DNA of 64,000 nucleotides from Symbiodinium natans (Eukaryota; Sar; Dinophyceae; Suessiales; Symbiodiniaceae): assembly GCA_905221605.1 (NCBI GenBank), contig CAJNDS010002660.1, positions 105,001 through 169,000 on the forward strand, read 5' to 3'. Position 1 is the first letter of the stretch. The number at the start of each line of letters is the position of its first letter. Positions 10,600 through 22,639 of the stretch are shown here, in pieces. Both the position numbers and the translations under genes were made by a program. Under the pieces are notes generated by a model, which saw nothing but the letters and a program-made list of their open reading frames with translations, did not search any database and was not told the DNA's origin.

Positions 10600-10680
10600 T
10601 TGAACAGGAGGAGGCTCTCGCACTGTGATGAAGGTATTGATGTACGCCAACTCAAGGCCCCCTTCCGTCCTTTTGGCTTT
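10600..10680 (-). CDS. probable short exon, unknown protein
   Basis: The minus strand gives KRTEGGLELAYINTFITVRE then PPPVQG, with no stops across the non-repetitive island. The sequence looks like a folded domain fragment (alternating hydrophobic ELAYINTFITV). No family assigned. Confidence 0.45.
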
Positions 10681-10794
10681 GGGTTTTCGGGGTTTAAGGT
10701 CTAGGGTTTAGGGTGTGGTTCAGATGTACTTGCAGAGTTCGGGGATACGGGACGTACTAGCTTCTCATTCTGACAAGCGAGCCTTAAGCCTTAT

Positions 10795-10872
10795 GGTGCG
10801 CAAAATCCGTTCCTGTCTTGGAAGGAGGTGATTTTGAAAGGGGCGCCCTCCTCATTGTGGGACTCAGCGTAA
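10795..10872 (-). CDS. possible short exon
   Basis: The minus strand gives AESHNEEGAPFKITSFQDRN then GFCAP before a TAA. It is separated from the exon at 10.6 kb by a short telomere-like tract and is on the same strand. Confidence 0.35.
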
Positions 10873-12034
10873 ACCCCCAAACCGCCAGCATGAAGACCCA
10901 CCAAACCCTGCCAAACTCAAAGCCCCGAAACCCGAGAACCACCCTAAACCCTAAACCCTATACCCTAAACCCTAAACCCTAAACCTTAAATCCTCAAGGA
11001 CCTCATAAAGACCTTCCCTGCGGCGGTCCGTGACATGTCTGACCACATGGCAGGGCCACAAGCACGTCGAGCCAGTAAATGGCTCTGCAAGCGCAAGCCC
11101 AGAGTTGAGGCTGTTTGGGGGTTTAGGGGCTTAGGGTTTAGGGTTTAGGGTCAGGGTTTAGGGTTTCGGGTTTAGGGTTTAGGGGGGTCTACAAAGGTTT
11201 TCTAACGCGTGAGAGTAGGCTTCAGGGTCCCTTCCACGGGGGCGGAGGGAGCTGAAACCGATGTTGAAGGTTGCGTGTTCACAATGTCGTAGGGCTCCAA
11301 GGAATAAGGGAGCTTACTGTGGAAGTGAGGGGTCTAGAGTTTGGGTTTGGGGCTTATGGATTTCATTAGTCTACCCGAGTCTACCCCTAACCCCCGGTAA
11401 ACCCTCTTGGGTTTGGAGGTATCAGGGCTGTGGGCTGCGGAAAAGAGCCCATGAGGCACAGAGGTGAGCACCAAGTATTGCGGGATGCCACACTTACCCT
11501 GAACCATCAAGATTTAAGGTTGGCCTAAACCCTAAACCCTAAACCCTTAGGGCCTTAGGGTGTAGGACCTCCCAGAACTCTGCAGGACACACGAAATACG
11601 CAGAGCGCGCTCAGCTGTCCGGGGTGTTTAGGGCTTATGGCTTACCCAGGTGCCTCCTGAACCCGAAAGCTTGAACCCTGCTTCTGACACCAAACGTTAG
11701 GGTTTAGGGTTTAGGGTTTGGGGTTTAGGGTTTAGGGTTTTTGGGGTTTGGGGTTTAGGGTTTGGGGTTTAGGGTTTAAGGTTTTGCCCCGATGCAAGCC
11801 AAAACAACCCCTCAACCACAAGCTGGGCCTTCTTTTCGGGTTTTAGAGTCCAGGGCACCCTAAACCCTAAAAGCTAGCTTCCCTAAGTCCTAGAACCCTA
11901 AACTCCCTGAACCCTAAACCCTAAACTCCCTAAACCCTAAACCCTGAACCCTGAACCCTAAACCCCAAACCCGAAACCCTGAACCTGAACACTGAACCCT
12001 CAACCCCAAAGCCTAGAGCCTGCCCCACCCTGCA

Positions 12035-12088
12035 CTGGGGATCTGGACTGCTCCCAGCTCGGCCAGGAGCGCCTCCTGCGCCTGGGAT
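12035..12088 (-). CDS. possible coiled-coil exon
   Basis: The minus strand gives LESQAQEALLAELGAVQ, a short heptad-like stretch, ending near CAG. TTTAGGG and CCCTAAA repeats lie on opposite sides. Confidence 0.35.
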
Positions 12089-13000
12089 TCAAGGCTTATG
12101 GTTTAGGCTTTAGGGTTTAGGGTTTAGGGTTTAGAGTTTGGGGGTTGGGGGTTAGGGTTTGGGGTTTAGGCATTTAGGGTTTGGGGTTTAGGGTTTAGGC
12201 ATTCAGGGCTTGTAGGGTTTTTGGGCTTAGGGGGGTTTAGGCGGAGGTTTACGGCGGGGGAGGGGGGTTAGGGTTAATTGGGTTTTAGGGGGTTTAAGGG
12301 GATTTACAAGCCAACCCGAAGCCCCCCTGAAATGCACGAAAAAAGGTTTGTTTAAGATCTAGGGTTTAGGGCTTAGGGTTTAGGGTTTAGGGCTTAGGGC
12401 TTAGGGCTTAGGGCTTAGGGCTCAGGGCTTGGGGTTTCGGGTTTAGGGTTTAGGGATTAGGATGGGGCTTGGGGCTTCAAAGTAGGGGTAGGGCGTGAGG
12501 TCTCGGGTTCAGGGCTCGAAGTTCAAGACCCAAGGTGCACGGTTTTGGGCTTTAGGTTTTAGGCTTTAGGCTTTAAGCTTTAGTTTTTTGGCTTTAGGGT
12601 TTAGGGTTTAGGGTTTAGTTTAAGGTTTAGGGCTTAGGGTTACCACTTGGTGTTTCAGGGCTCCTGCTCCCGGCAGGCATTGACTAGTGTAGGGATTAGG
12701 GGTTTCTGGGTTTAAGCGGCTCCTCAGCACACATCAAGTGGCAACACCCCCCCTCCCCCCCCCCCACCCCCTCCAACCACCACCAGGCACCACCTGAAGC
12801 AGATCACAACCACAGCAACAACTACAACAATAACACAAGGAACGAGAGCACCGTTTCAGAAACCAAGCCAAGGGCCCGAAGAGCGGTGAGGTCAGAAGGG
12901 TTTCCCTAAATCCTTCAAGGCACAACCCAAACCCTTTCCAATTTCTACAGCCCAAGCTTAGGATTTAGGGTTTCTCCGAACGCGGGCAACTCCGAAACTC

Positions 13001-13440
13001 GGTTCGGCTTTCAGCGGCACGTCCACACCACCCAAAAACACATGCCCATGGCCTGCTCCTCTCCTCTCCCCCCTTCCCTGTTCAAAAAGGCCCCCCTTCC
13101 CCTTAAATCGCCTCTGAAGCCTGCGCCTTAAAGTTTATTTGAAGGCCTTTGAAGCCTATAAAAACTACCGGCAATCCCGACGGCACTCCCGACTGTGGCC
13201 CATGTCTTTGTTTCCGGGAAAACAAAAACACGTTCGAACACAGTCAACCCAAAACAGTGCTGCTGCGGCGTCCCAAAGCGCGCCCCCATCTAAGGCCTCT
13301 CCCAGCCCAACCCCAAATCCAGCCGGATCCCCAGCCCCAGCTCCATCCCCAGCTCCAGCCCGAACCCCACAAATGCGTGCAACACGAAGATTTAATATAA
13401 AAAAAAAAAGAAAGGAGGAGCCGTGAGAAACAGTGGAAGA
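13001..13440. other. non-repetitive sequence, no gene assigned
   Basis: Sequence without telomere repeats. The plus strand is open at 13139-13426 with a proline/serine-rich translation (PSPTPNPAGSPAPAPSPAP), but a second plus frame is also open, so compositional bias is the likelier cause. Confidence 0.4.
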
Positions 13441-13447
13441 CTGTGTG

Positions 13448-15070
<1,623 letters not shown>

Positions 15071-15071
15071 C

Positions 15072-15250
15072 CGGAGCCCCCTGCGTCCGGATCGTGGTGA
15101 TCCTCCTCCTCGTTCTCATCATACCCCCGCCGCTCGTGGTCTTCGAAAAAATGTCCGGCGGCATGGAAAACCCGCTGATGGGGCCGCCGGAACAAAAACT
15201 TTGCCTTGACTTTCGCCTTGGCTTTGGCAGCTGCGGAGACGCCGCGTCTC
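15072..15250 (-). CDS. probable exon with canonical donor, unknown protein
   Basis: The minus strand is open for about 59 codons. It starts with an Ala/Lys-rich stretch (AAAKAKAKVKAKFLFRRP), then HQRVFHAAGHFFEDHERRGY and an acidic/His tail (DENEEEDHHDPDAGGSG). It ends exactly at GTGAGT (15071-15066), a consensus 5' splice site. Upstream lie TTTAGGG-type variants (TTTAGGGA), presumably the preceding intron; the acceptor is unclear. A basic, partly acidic protein of unknown role. Confidence 0.55.
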
Positions 15251-15261
15251 GTACGGTGTGA

Positions 15262-15958
15262 TTTAGGGATTTAGGGATTTAGGGATTTGGGGACTTAGGG
15301 TTTAGGGTGTCGGGTTTAGGGTTTAGGGTTTAGGGTTGAGGGTTTAGGGTAGGGCTTGTGGTTGCAAGGAAAGACCGGAATATCCAAATACCCTACAAAA
15401 CAGTGCCCAGAGCTCCTGTCAACCACAAAAAAGTCCTCCTAGGGGGGCAGTTCAGGACTTCTGAGGCTTAGGGTTTCGGGTTTAAATCCTAAACATCCCT
15501 AAACTTTACCCTAAACCCTGAACCCTAAACCCTAAACCCTAAACCCTAAACCCTAAACCCTAAACTAAGCTAAACCCTCCCAAACGCTGAACGCCCGGAA
15601 CCTCAAGCCCCGGCTCTGCACATTCAACTGAAGCCGCAGCATCCCCAAAACCCTATAGGGTTAGGGGAAAAGGTTTAGGGTTTAGGGTTTAGGGTTTAGG
15701 GTTTAGGGTTTAGGGTTTGGGGTTTGGGGTTTGGGGTTTGGGGTTTGGGGTTTGGGGTTTGGGGTTTGGGGTTTGGGGTTTAGGGCTTAGGGTTTAGGGT
15801 TTAGGGTTGTTAAATTCAAGGAAAACCTTATACCACAGGTTCTAAACCAGCTAACCAACGCCATAAAAACCATTCACACCCAGCCCTGTGCCTTAACTCA
15901 ACACCTAAGCCCCAAACCCTAACACCGATCCTGCGGTTTGAGGCTTGGCGTCTTCGAC
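15262..15958. repeat. telomere-like arrays with a TTTGGGG block
   Basis: 15262-15350 TTTAGGGA/TTTAGGG; 15505-15570 CCCTAAA; 15672-15715 TTTAGGG; 15716-15780 is a homogeneous TTTGGGG block (about 9 units); 15790-15810 returns to TTTAGGG. The rest is short unique sequence. It forms the 3' flank of the ankyrin gene. Confidence 0.85.
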
Positions 15959-17703
15959 TTAGACAAGACTTGGGTGACCCCCACTGTTGCAGGCGGCATG
16001 AGGCCTGTCATGCAACAAGGCAGCCACTTCTGAGTGCAGCTCAAGTCTCGCCGCCAAAAGAGGAGTGCGCTGCTGATCGTCGGGCTTGTCCTTGTCAGCA
16101 CCAGCTTCCAACAGCAAGCGGACCACGTCCAAGTGGCCTTTCGTTGCAGCCATATAGAGGGGAGTGCGTTGCTGCTCGTCGGCTTTGTCTTTGTCAGCGC
16201 CAGCTACCAACAGCAACCGGACAACATCCAGGTGACCATCTGCGGCAGCCATGTAGAGGGGAGTGCGTTGCTGATCGTCGGGCTTGTCCTTGTCAGCACC
16301 AGCTTCCAACAGCAAGCGGACCACGTCCGAGCGACCGTTCGCTGCAGCCATGTAGAGGGGAGTGCGTTGCTGCTCGTCGGCTTTGTCTTTGTCAGCGCCT
16401 TCTTCCAACAGCAACCAGACAACATCCAGGTGACCATCTGCTGCAGCCATGTAGAGGGGAGTGCATTGCTGATGGTCGGGTTTGTCCTTGTCAGCGCATG
16501 CTCCCAACAGCAAGTGGACCACGTCCGATCGACCGTTCGCTGCAGCCACGTAGAGGGGAGTGCGTTGCTGATCATCGGGTTTGTCTTTGTCAGCGCCTTC
16601 TTCCAACAGCAAGCGGGCAAAGTGCCAGCGACCGTTCGCTGCAGCCATGTAGAGGGGCGTGCGTTGCTGATTGTCGGGTTTGTCCTTGTTGGCGCCAGCT
16701 GCCAACAACAAGCGGACCACCTCCGAGCAGCCTTTCGTCGCGGCTAGGTAGAGTGGAGTGCGCTGCTGATCGTCGGGCTTGTCCATGTCAGCGCCCGCTT
16801 CCAACAGCAACCGGACAATGCCCTCGGGTTTGACCTTGTCAGGGCGCCGCGCCCTCAGCGAAAAGCGCACCGCAGGCGGGTACCCCATTTCTGCAGCTAC
16901 GCAAAGCGGCGGGCGTTGCTGCTCGTCGGGTTTGTCCTTGCTAGCGCCAGCCTCCAACAGCAACTGAGCAGCATCGGCGCGACCGAGACGACACGCCACG
17001 CACAGAGCAGCTCGCCCCGTCGCGGAGAGAAGATCCGGGTCCAGAGGTCCTTCGCTTCTTGTTACTAGTATTACTATTATTATTACTATTATTTTTGTGA
17101 CTACTATTATTGATACTATTCATAGTACTATTTTATCATTATTACTATTTTATTGCTACAGCTCAGGTCGAAAGATACACTCAGTTTGAACTGGTCTCGC
17201 TCGTAGTATATGCTCCCCGTGTCAAAACAGAAACTCAACCGTACCTACCTACACTAGCAGACGAGCTTCGACGAAGAATGCTTTCGACTTCATCCACTCG
17301 GTTCTCCTCGACCGCGGAAATGAGCTCGTCCACTTCAGCCACAGAGGCATCGGCAAAAGGCAGCAGCACCAGCTGCAGCTCCAAAGGCGCCTCCAGGGCC
17401 ACTATTTCTATTATTATTACTATTTGTCTTACTGTTACTACTATTCTTACTATTATTATTGCTATTATTCTACAGCTGCAGCTCCAAAAGCGCCTCCAGC
17501 GCTGCACCCTCGGACAAGATGGACTCGTCCTTCGTGTGGAGCAACTTCTGGCAGAACCTGGACTTCCCGCACAGCGGGTGCAGGTGCCGCATGAGACCGC
17601 GCACAGCTTGGCCGTCTTCGAGGGCAAGGTGCGCTAGGTCCTCCTGGGAGAGAGCAGTTAGCTCTGCACCTGTGGCCGCCCGAACCACGCGTATCATCTC
17701 CAT
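15959..17703 (-). CDS. ankyrin-repeat protein, three exons
   Basis: Predicted exons are 17703-17494, 17390-17263 and 17054-15959, giving 477 residues with all junctions in frame. The start is the ATG at 17703 (MEMIRVV). Exons 1-2 encode an N-terminal region (SQEDLAHLALEDGQAVRGLM; LVLLPFADASVAEVDELIS) resembling the leader of many dinoflagellate ankyrin proteins. Exon 3 encodes roughly nine ankyrin repeats of about 33 residues with the signature DKPDDQQRTPLYMAAANG then VVRLLLEAGA. The protein is probably a cytosolic protein-binding scaffold; the partner is unknown. Intron 1 would have a GC donor and AG acceptor; intron 2 GT-AG. Both introns are built of TAATAATAG-like simple sequence. No signal peptide or membrane segment is visible. 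Confidence 0.85.
17391..17493 (-). other. 103-nt ankyrin-gene intron flanked by 27-bp direct repeats
   Basis: The 27-bp segments 17370-17396 and 17473-17499 match with one difference, and each contains the splice junction (CTGGAG then GCG). The in-between sequence is ATAATAATAGT-rich. Splicing at either copy gives nearly the same protein (LEALLELQL or LEAPLELQL). This is the arrangement left when an intron arises by insertion with target duplication or by tandem duplication of exonic sequence. Confidence 0.7.
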
Positions 17704-19000
17704 CGGGCAAACAAGGGAGGCAGCCTAGCGCGAAACCAACGACCCCCCTTTTATGGAATGATTTCAAGACCCACAGCCTGTCCACTGAACGTCAGGCAAT
17801 GATCCCCCTTAGCTTATTTGCCCTGAAGCACAGAAAAATCTGACAACGGAACGCGAGACTTCGAATCCTAAGCCCCAATGATGCGCTGTTGACGGACTGC
17901 CAGGGGCTGCGGCCCAAACGGTAGCAAGGGCAGTTGTTCAGGGTTTTGGGTTTAGGGTTGGGATGCTCCCCCTTGGACTAGCAGTCCTTAGTCGGGAAAA
18001 GTAATAGGGGGTACTACAATCCCTAGTAAGGACTCTTGGTATCAGGGGCACCATCCCAAGTTTAGGGTTTCACCTTTGCGTTGATAAACTTCCATTGGTT
18101 TGCAGGGAAGAAGGGAGGGAGGCTCAAGGGGGGGGTATCTAACCCAAGGTTCCCAAAGACTCCCCGGTACTCCCTAAGGCTCCCTAAGCTTCCGTAAGGC
18201 TCCCTAGGTACCTACCCCCCTTCAACCCCCCTCCCTTAAGAGCCTATGACTGGAAAACTACACATCAACCTGTGATATCACGAAGAAATGTAAAACCCCA
18301 AACGGGTTGAAGGCTGCCCACTCCACTAAGGGCACGAAGGGTCCCTGGGCTCGGATCCCATGCACCCGAAGCCCACGAAGTTGTTTAGGATCCCATGGGC
18401 CCTACAAAAAAACACTACAAACCCTGCCCTAAAAACCCTGAAGCCCTAAAACCCTGAAGCCCTAAACCCTCAAAACCTACAACCCTGAAAACCCCAAAAC
18501 CATTTTAAAACAAAATGAAAAAATGACCCGAAACCCTACAACCCTAAACCCCTAAAAGACCAAAAATCCTAAACCATGAAACCTAAACCCTAAACCCTGA
18601 ACAACAAACCGTAAGCCCTAAACCCTAAACCCTAAACCCTCAACCCTAAACCCTAAACCCTAAACCCTAGACCCTAAACCCTAAACCCTAAACCCTAAAC
18701 CAAAAAAACCTAAAACCTGTGACTTGATTCCAAGATTCTTTGCTCTCCTCCCTCCGCCTTGGTGCAAGGAGAGCAGGTGGCTTGGGGCCATGGGGCCTTA
18801 CAGCGGTTAGGGCTTAGGTTTAGGGTTTAGGGTCTATGGTTTAGGGTTTAGGGTTTAGGGTTCAGGGTTCAGGGTTTAGGGCTTAGGGTTTCGGGTTTAG
18901 GGTTTAGGGGTTAGGGTTTAGGCTTTAGGCCTTAGGGTTTAGGGTTTGGGTTTCAGCATGTCAAGTCCGGGCATTCACTAGTCAAGCAGCTTGTCAAGCA
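17704..19000. repeat. non-repetitive flank then telomere-like repeats
   Basis: 17704-18400 is mostly non-repetitive: it contains the presumed 5' flank of the ankyrin gene and a dispersed repeat at 18112-18230. 18415-18715 is CCCTAAA with CCCTGAA and CCCTAAAAACC variants. 18800-18955 is TTTAGGG with GGGCTTA and TTCAGGG variants. Confidence 0.75.
18112..18230. repeat. dispersed repeat pair, copy 1
   Basis: Core CTCCCTAAGGCTCCCTAAG, continuing to TTCCGTAAG and CCCTAGGTA, preceded by a purine-rich GGGAGGG stretch. A second copy lies at 53685-53795 in the same orientation. Confidence 0.65.
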
Positions 19001-19153
19001 CTAGAAAAAACACCCACCTATACCCTTAAACCCTATGTCCCAAGCCCCAGCGACTGAAAGTTCCCCGGTGAAGGTGCCTTGTCTTGGGACGAAATGCTCC
19101 AGTGAGTGAGTGGCCAGCCAAGTGGGCCAGAAAATGCTGTTTCGGGGAAGGAA

Positions 19154-19187
<34 letters not shown>

Positions 19188-19195
19188 GGGGGGGG
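19154..19195 (+). repeat. G33 homopolymer plus G8
   Basis: G runs from 19154 to 19186, then one A, then G8. It immediately precedes the minisatellite at 19198. Strong quadruplex potential. Confidence 0.9.
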
Positions 19196-19197
19196 AA

Positions 19198-19340
19198 AAT
19201 GCCCACGAACCAGGCAAAATGCCCACGAAGCAGGCAAAAAGCCCACGAACCAGGCAAATGCCCACGAAGCAAGCCAAAATGCCCAAGAAAGAGGCAAAAA
19301 TGCCCAGGAAGCAGGCAAGAATGCAGACGAATTAGGCAAA
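19198..19340. repeat. minisatellite of about 21-22 bp, ATGCCCACGAAGCAGGCAAA
   Basis: About 6-7 imperfect copies of ATGCCCACGAA(G/C)CAGGCAAA. Translated frames (FVGILPGSWA type) are by-products. Confidence 0.85.
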
Positions 19341-19344
19341 TTTG

Positions 19345-20052
19345 CGGCCCACTGGGGTCATTAAGGTTTAAATACATATAGAGAGAATAGTTTACGGTTT
19401 AGGGTTTGAAGAGCTCGAAACCGTAAATCCTAAAGCACCAAACCCAGCAACCAAGACCGGCGTAAACCTGTACAAAGCGCCCTGAACCCTAACCCCAAAC
19501 CCCAAACCCCAAACCCCAAACCCTAAACCCCAAACCCCAAACCCCGAACCCTAAACCCTAAACCCTGAAGCCAGAGTCCCCCCCGTGGTCGTAGGCATCC
19601 CGGCGCTGCTTCGGCGGCGGAGGCCGCGCGTATAGCCTTGGGCTTGCTCAGGGATTTAGGGTTTAGGGTTTAGGGTTTAGGGTTTAGGCTGTAGGATTTA
19701 GGGCTTAGGGCTTTAGGGCGGTTTTCGGTTTAGGGTTCAGGGCTTAGGGCTTTAGGGCGGTTTAGGGTTTAGGGTTTAGGGTTTAGGGTTTAGGGTTTAG
19801 GGTTTAGGGTTGAGGGTTGAGGGTTTAGGGTTTAGGGTTCAGCAGCTCCGGGTCGAGCAATCTCTAGTAGAGCCGCTGTTTTGGACTCTCGAAAAAAACC
19901 CACCCACCCAGAGAATCCCAGAACATTAAGTAATACAAAGTTTACATTTTTCATCAGCAAGCCCTGTCCTCCAAACTCACTCTGTCATGGACCCGCAGAG
20001 GCCGAAGAGCCAGGGGGGAGAAGGAGGGGGGAGGGGGCGCAGAGGGAGGGAG
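19345..20052. repeat. telomere-like arrays in both orientations
   Basis: 19480-19565 is CCCCAAA/CCCTAAA; 19650-19700 and 19755-19840 are TTTAGGG. A short island at 19570-19630 reads RLYARPPPPKQRRDAYDHGG on the minus strand and may be an exon. 19855-20050 is non-repetitive, then purine-rich. Confidence 0.75.
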
Positions 20053-20635
20053 CCACGAAGAAATGACCCTTAGCCACGAAGGAAATTACCCTTAGCCACG
20101 AACGAAATGACCCTTAGCCACGAAGGAAATGACCCTTAGCCACGGAGAAATGACCCTTAGCCACGAAGAAATGACCCTTAGCCACGAAGAAATGACCCTT
20201 AGCCACGAAGGAAATTACCCTTAGCCACGAACGAAATGACCCTTAGCCACGAAGGAAATGACCCTTAGCCACGGAGAAATGACCCTTAGCCACGAAGAAA
20301 TGACCCTTAGCCACGAAGAAATGACCCTTAGCCACGAAGAAATGACCCTTAGCCACGAAGAAATGACCCTTAGCCACGAAGAAATGACCCTTAGCCACGA
20401 AGAAATGACTCTTAGCCACGAAGGAAATTACCCTTAGCCACGAAGGAAATTACCCTTAGCCACGAAGAAATGACCCTTAGCCACGAAGAAATGGCCCTTA
20501 GCGACCAAGAAATTGCCCTTAGCGAAGAAATTACCCTTAGCCACGAAGAAATGACCCTTAGCCACGAAGAAATGACCCTTAGCCACGAAGAAATGACCCT
20601 TAGCCACGAAGAAATGACCCTGAGCCACGAAGGTG
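20053..20635. repeat. 21-bp minisatellite with higher-order structure
   Basis: About 28 copies of AGCCACGAAGAAATGACCCTT, with 1-bp insertions in some units (GGAAATT, CGAAATG). A run of variant units (GGAAATT, CGAAATG, GGAAATG, GGAG) at about 20073-20150 recurs in the same order at about 20205-20285, a higher-order repeat. On the minus strand 21-bp units keep frame and spell VAKGHFF. Confidence 0.9.
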
Positions 20636-20639
20636 TATA

Positions 20640-22220
20640 GGGTTTACATATATATGGTAAGAGAGGTTTAGGGTTTAGGGCTTTAGGGCGGTTTAGGCTT
20701 TAGGATTTAGGGTTTCGGGTTTAGGGTTTAGTTTCGGGTTTAGGGTTTAGGGTTTAGGGTTTAGGGCTTAGGGCTTAGGGTTTAGGGTTTAGGGTTTAGG
20801 GTTTAGGGTTTAGGGTTTAGGGTTTAGGGTTTAGGGTTTAGGGTTTAGGGTTTAGGGTTTAGCGGTTGGGGTTGAGGGCCGTTGAGGGTTAGGGTGCAGG
20901 GGGGTTCGAGCTAACTCAGTCCATGTGTCGCCCCCTGCCACATAAGAGATCATGTTGGTGCTCAAGACATCACTTGAAACGACTCAAAACTCCAAGATTC
21001 TAGACCTTCAACCCTTCAACCCTAAACCCCAAACCCTAAGCCCTAAAAACTCCAAACGGGGTCGTGCTTGGGGCTCTTGATGGCTCATGGTATTGGGCTG
21101 CTTAGGCCCTAAACCCTAAACCCTAAGCCCGGGCTTAGGGCTGTGTAGGGTTGGGACTTGATCTTCTGGGGTCATCTATCGTCTCCCCAACTGCCTAGGG
21201 TTTGGGGTTTAAGTTTGGGGGTCTAAGGTTTGGGGTTTCAGGTTTGGGGTTTAAGGTTTGGGGTTTAGGGTCTAGGCTTTAGGGTTTAGCTTTAGGGTTC
21301 AGGGTTTAGGGGTTTAGGGGTTTAGGGTTTAGGGTTTAGGGTTTAGGGTTTAGGGTTTAGGGTTTAGGGTTTAGGGTTTGGGGTTTAGGGTTTAGGGTTT
21401 GGGGTTTCAGGGTTTAGGGTTTAGGGTGGACATATGGTCCGGAGGATCATAGAACTTGGGGTCTCGGGATTTTGAGACTCAGGGGCTAAAGGCGTCGGGA
21501 TTTTTTGGGCCTTGGGGTCTGAGGTTTAGGGGTTTCGGGCTCTCTTTTTGTCACGCCCCACCCGGGTCGCTCCCCAGCAACTCAACTGAGCTGTCGCTAG
21601 AGAGGCGGATCCATAGAACTTCCTTGGCGGATAGGGGGTTCTGCGAGTCGTTGAGATTAGCATACTTAGGGTTTGGGGTTTAGGTTTCTGGGATTTTGGG
21701 GATCTCAGGCGCAGGGCAGTTTTGCGTTTGGTGCCGGGTGCCATCAGAGATGTAGACACTGTACCCTGACAGTACTGGGCATCCGGGGCCTAGCCTACTC
21801 AACACCTAAAGCCCCGAAATCTTGACTCGGAATTGGACTTGCTGGCCGAGAACGGCTACTTGAAAACTCCTAAACCCTCAACCCTATATCCGCGTGAAGT
21901 CTTCGTTTAGGCTACTTTTTCGGGTTAAAAGGGTCTTTGGGGAGGTGGGGAAGGTGGTGGGGGGGGGGGGTAGTAAAATTCCTGCCGGCCTTAAGCCTGA
22001 ACCCAAACCCTGAAACCCAGAACCTTTCGTATGTTGTACAACGAAGCAAAAACGCTGCAGATACCAGTGTTTTGGGCATGGTCGCCGTATGTGCAGGCGT
22101 TGCTACCCCCTCTGACACAAGGAAAGAAAGACAGACAGAACGAAAAAACGAAAGGCATTGAAAGAAAGAATGAAAGAAAGAATGAAAGAAAGACACACAG
22201 AAAGACAGAACAGGGCTTGA
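20640..22220. repeat. telomere-like repeats with unique islands
   Basis: TTTAGGG at 20665-20865 (cleanest 20775-20863) and 21195-21430; CCCTAAA remnants near 21010-21060 and 21105-21130. Non-repetitive islands lie at 20900-21000, 21440-21660 and 21690-21900. 21958-21971 is a G run. 22122-22210 is a GAAA/GAAAGACA purine microsatellite. No gene is recognised apart from the next entry. Confidence 0.75.
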
Positions 22221-22221
22221 C

Positions 22222-22399
22222 AATGTTTTCGTTGGAGTCTGCGCCAAAACGCTGCTGCCGCCTCGGCGTTGGCACGTAAATCCTCTGGAACTATAGACCG
22301 TCTCAAAAATTCGTGGCCTGCTAGCTGATGCCTCCTACAATACATACTGCCCTTTTCCAGGGTTTTTTGCGATACGCAAAAAATTCCTCTGCACAAAAA
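22222..22399 (-). CDS. probable exon with strong acceptor, unknown protein
   Basis: The minus strand has CTTTCTTTTTGTGCAG (polypyrimidine plus AG) immediately before an open stretch reading KTLEKGSMYCRRHQLAGHEF, LRRSIVPEDLRANAEAAAAF and WRRLQRKHCQALF. A GTCTTT donor-like site follows at the edge of the purine microsatellite. Helical, basic, no family recognised. Same strand as all other supported exons. Confidence 0.55.
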
Positions 22400-22639
22400 G
22401 AAAGTCGCACCACAGGCGCCGTTACCTTCTTTTGCTCCGCAAATCCCGAAGATGAGATAGTTCGCTCAGCGTAAGACAACTGGCTACGTCAAGAAGTCCA
22501 GCTTCCTTTTGGGGCTTAGGGTTGGAGCTCAGGGTTGAAAACTTGGGGTTAGTTTAGGGTTTAGGGTTCTGGGGCCCTAAACCCTACACCCTAAACCCTA
22601 ACCCTAAACCCTAAACCCTAAGAGGTCAGGGATAGGCCC

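Larger units (their letters stand above)
10143..13000. repeat. telomere-like mosaic with several exon-like islands
   Basis: TTTAGGG forms at 10250-10350, 11120-11180, 11695-11785, 12100-12220, 12360-12470 (GGGCTTA variant) and 12595-12640; CCCTAAA forms at 10535-10565, 10940-10990, 11525-11550 and 11855-12000. 12250-12330 is irregular G-rich. 12747-12776 is C-rich. Islands at 11000-11105, 11205-11510 and 12740-12950 are open on one or both strands but I cannot assign them. Confidence 0.75.

Noticed and set aside
19001-19381. Open frames on both strands around 19.1-19.4 kb
   Set aside because: They run through a G33 tract and a 21-bp minisatellite.
20053-20635. CRISPR-like array
   Set aside because: The 21-bp units are directly adjacent with no unique spacers, and the context is eukaryotic. 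It is a minisatellite.
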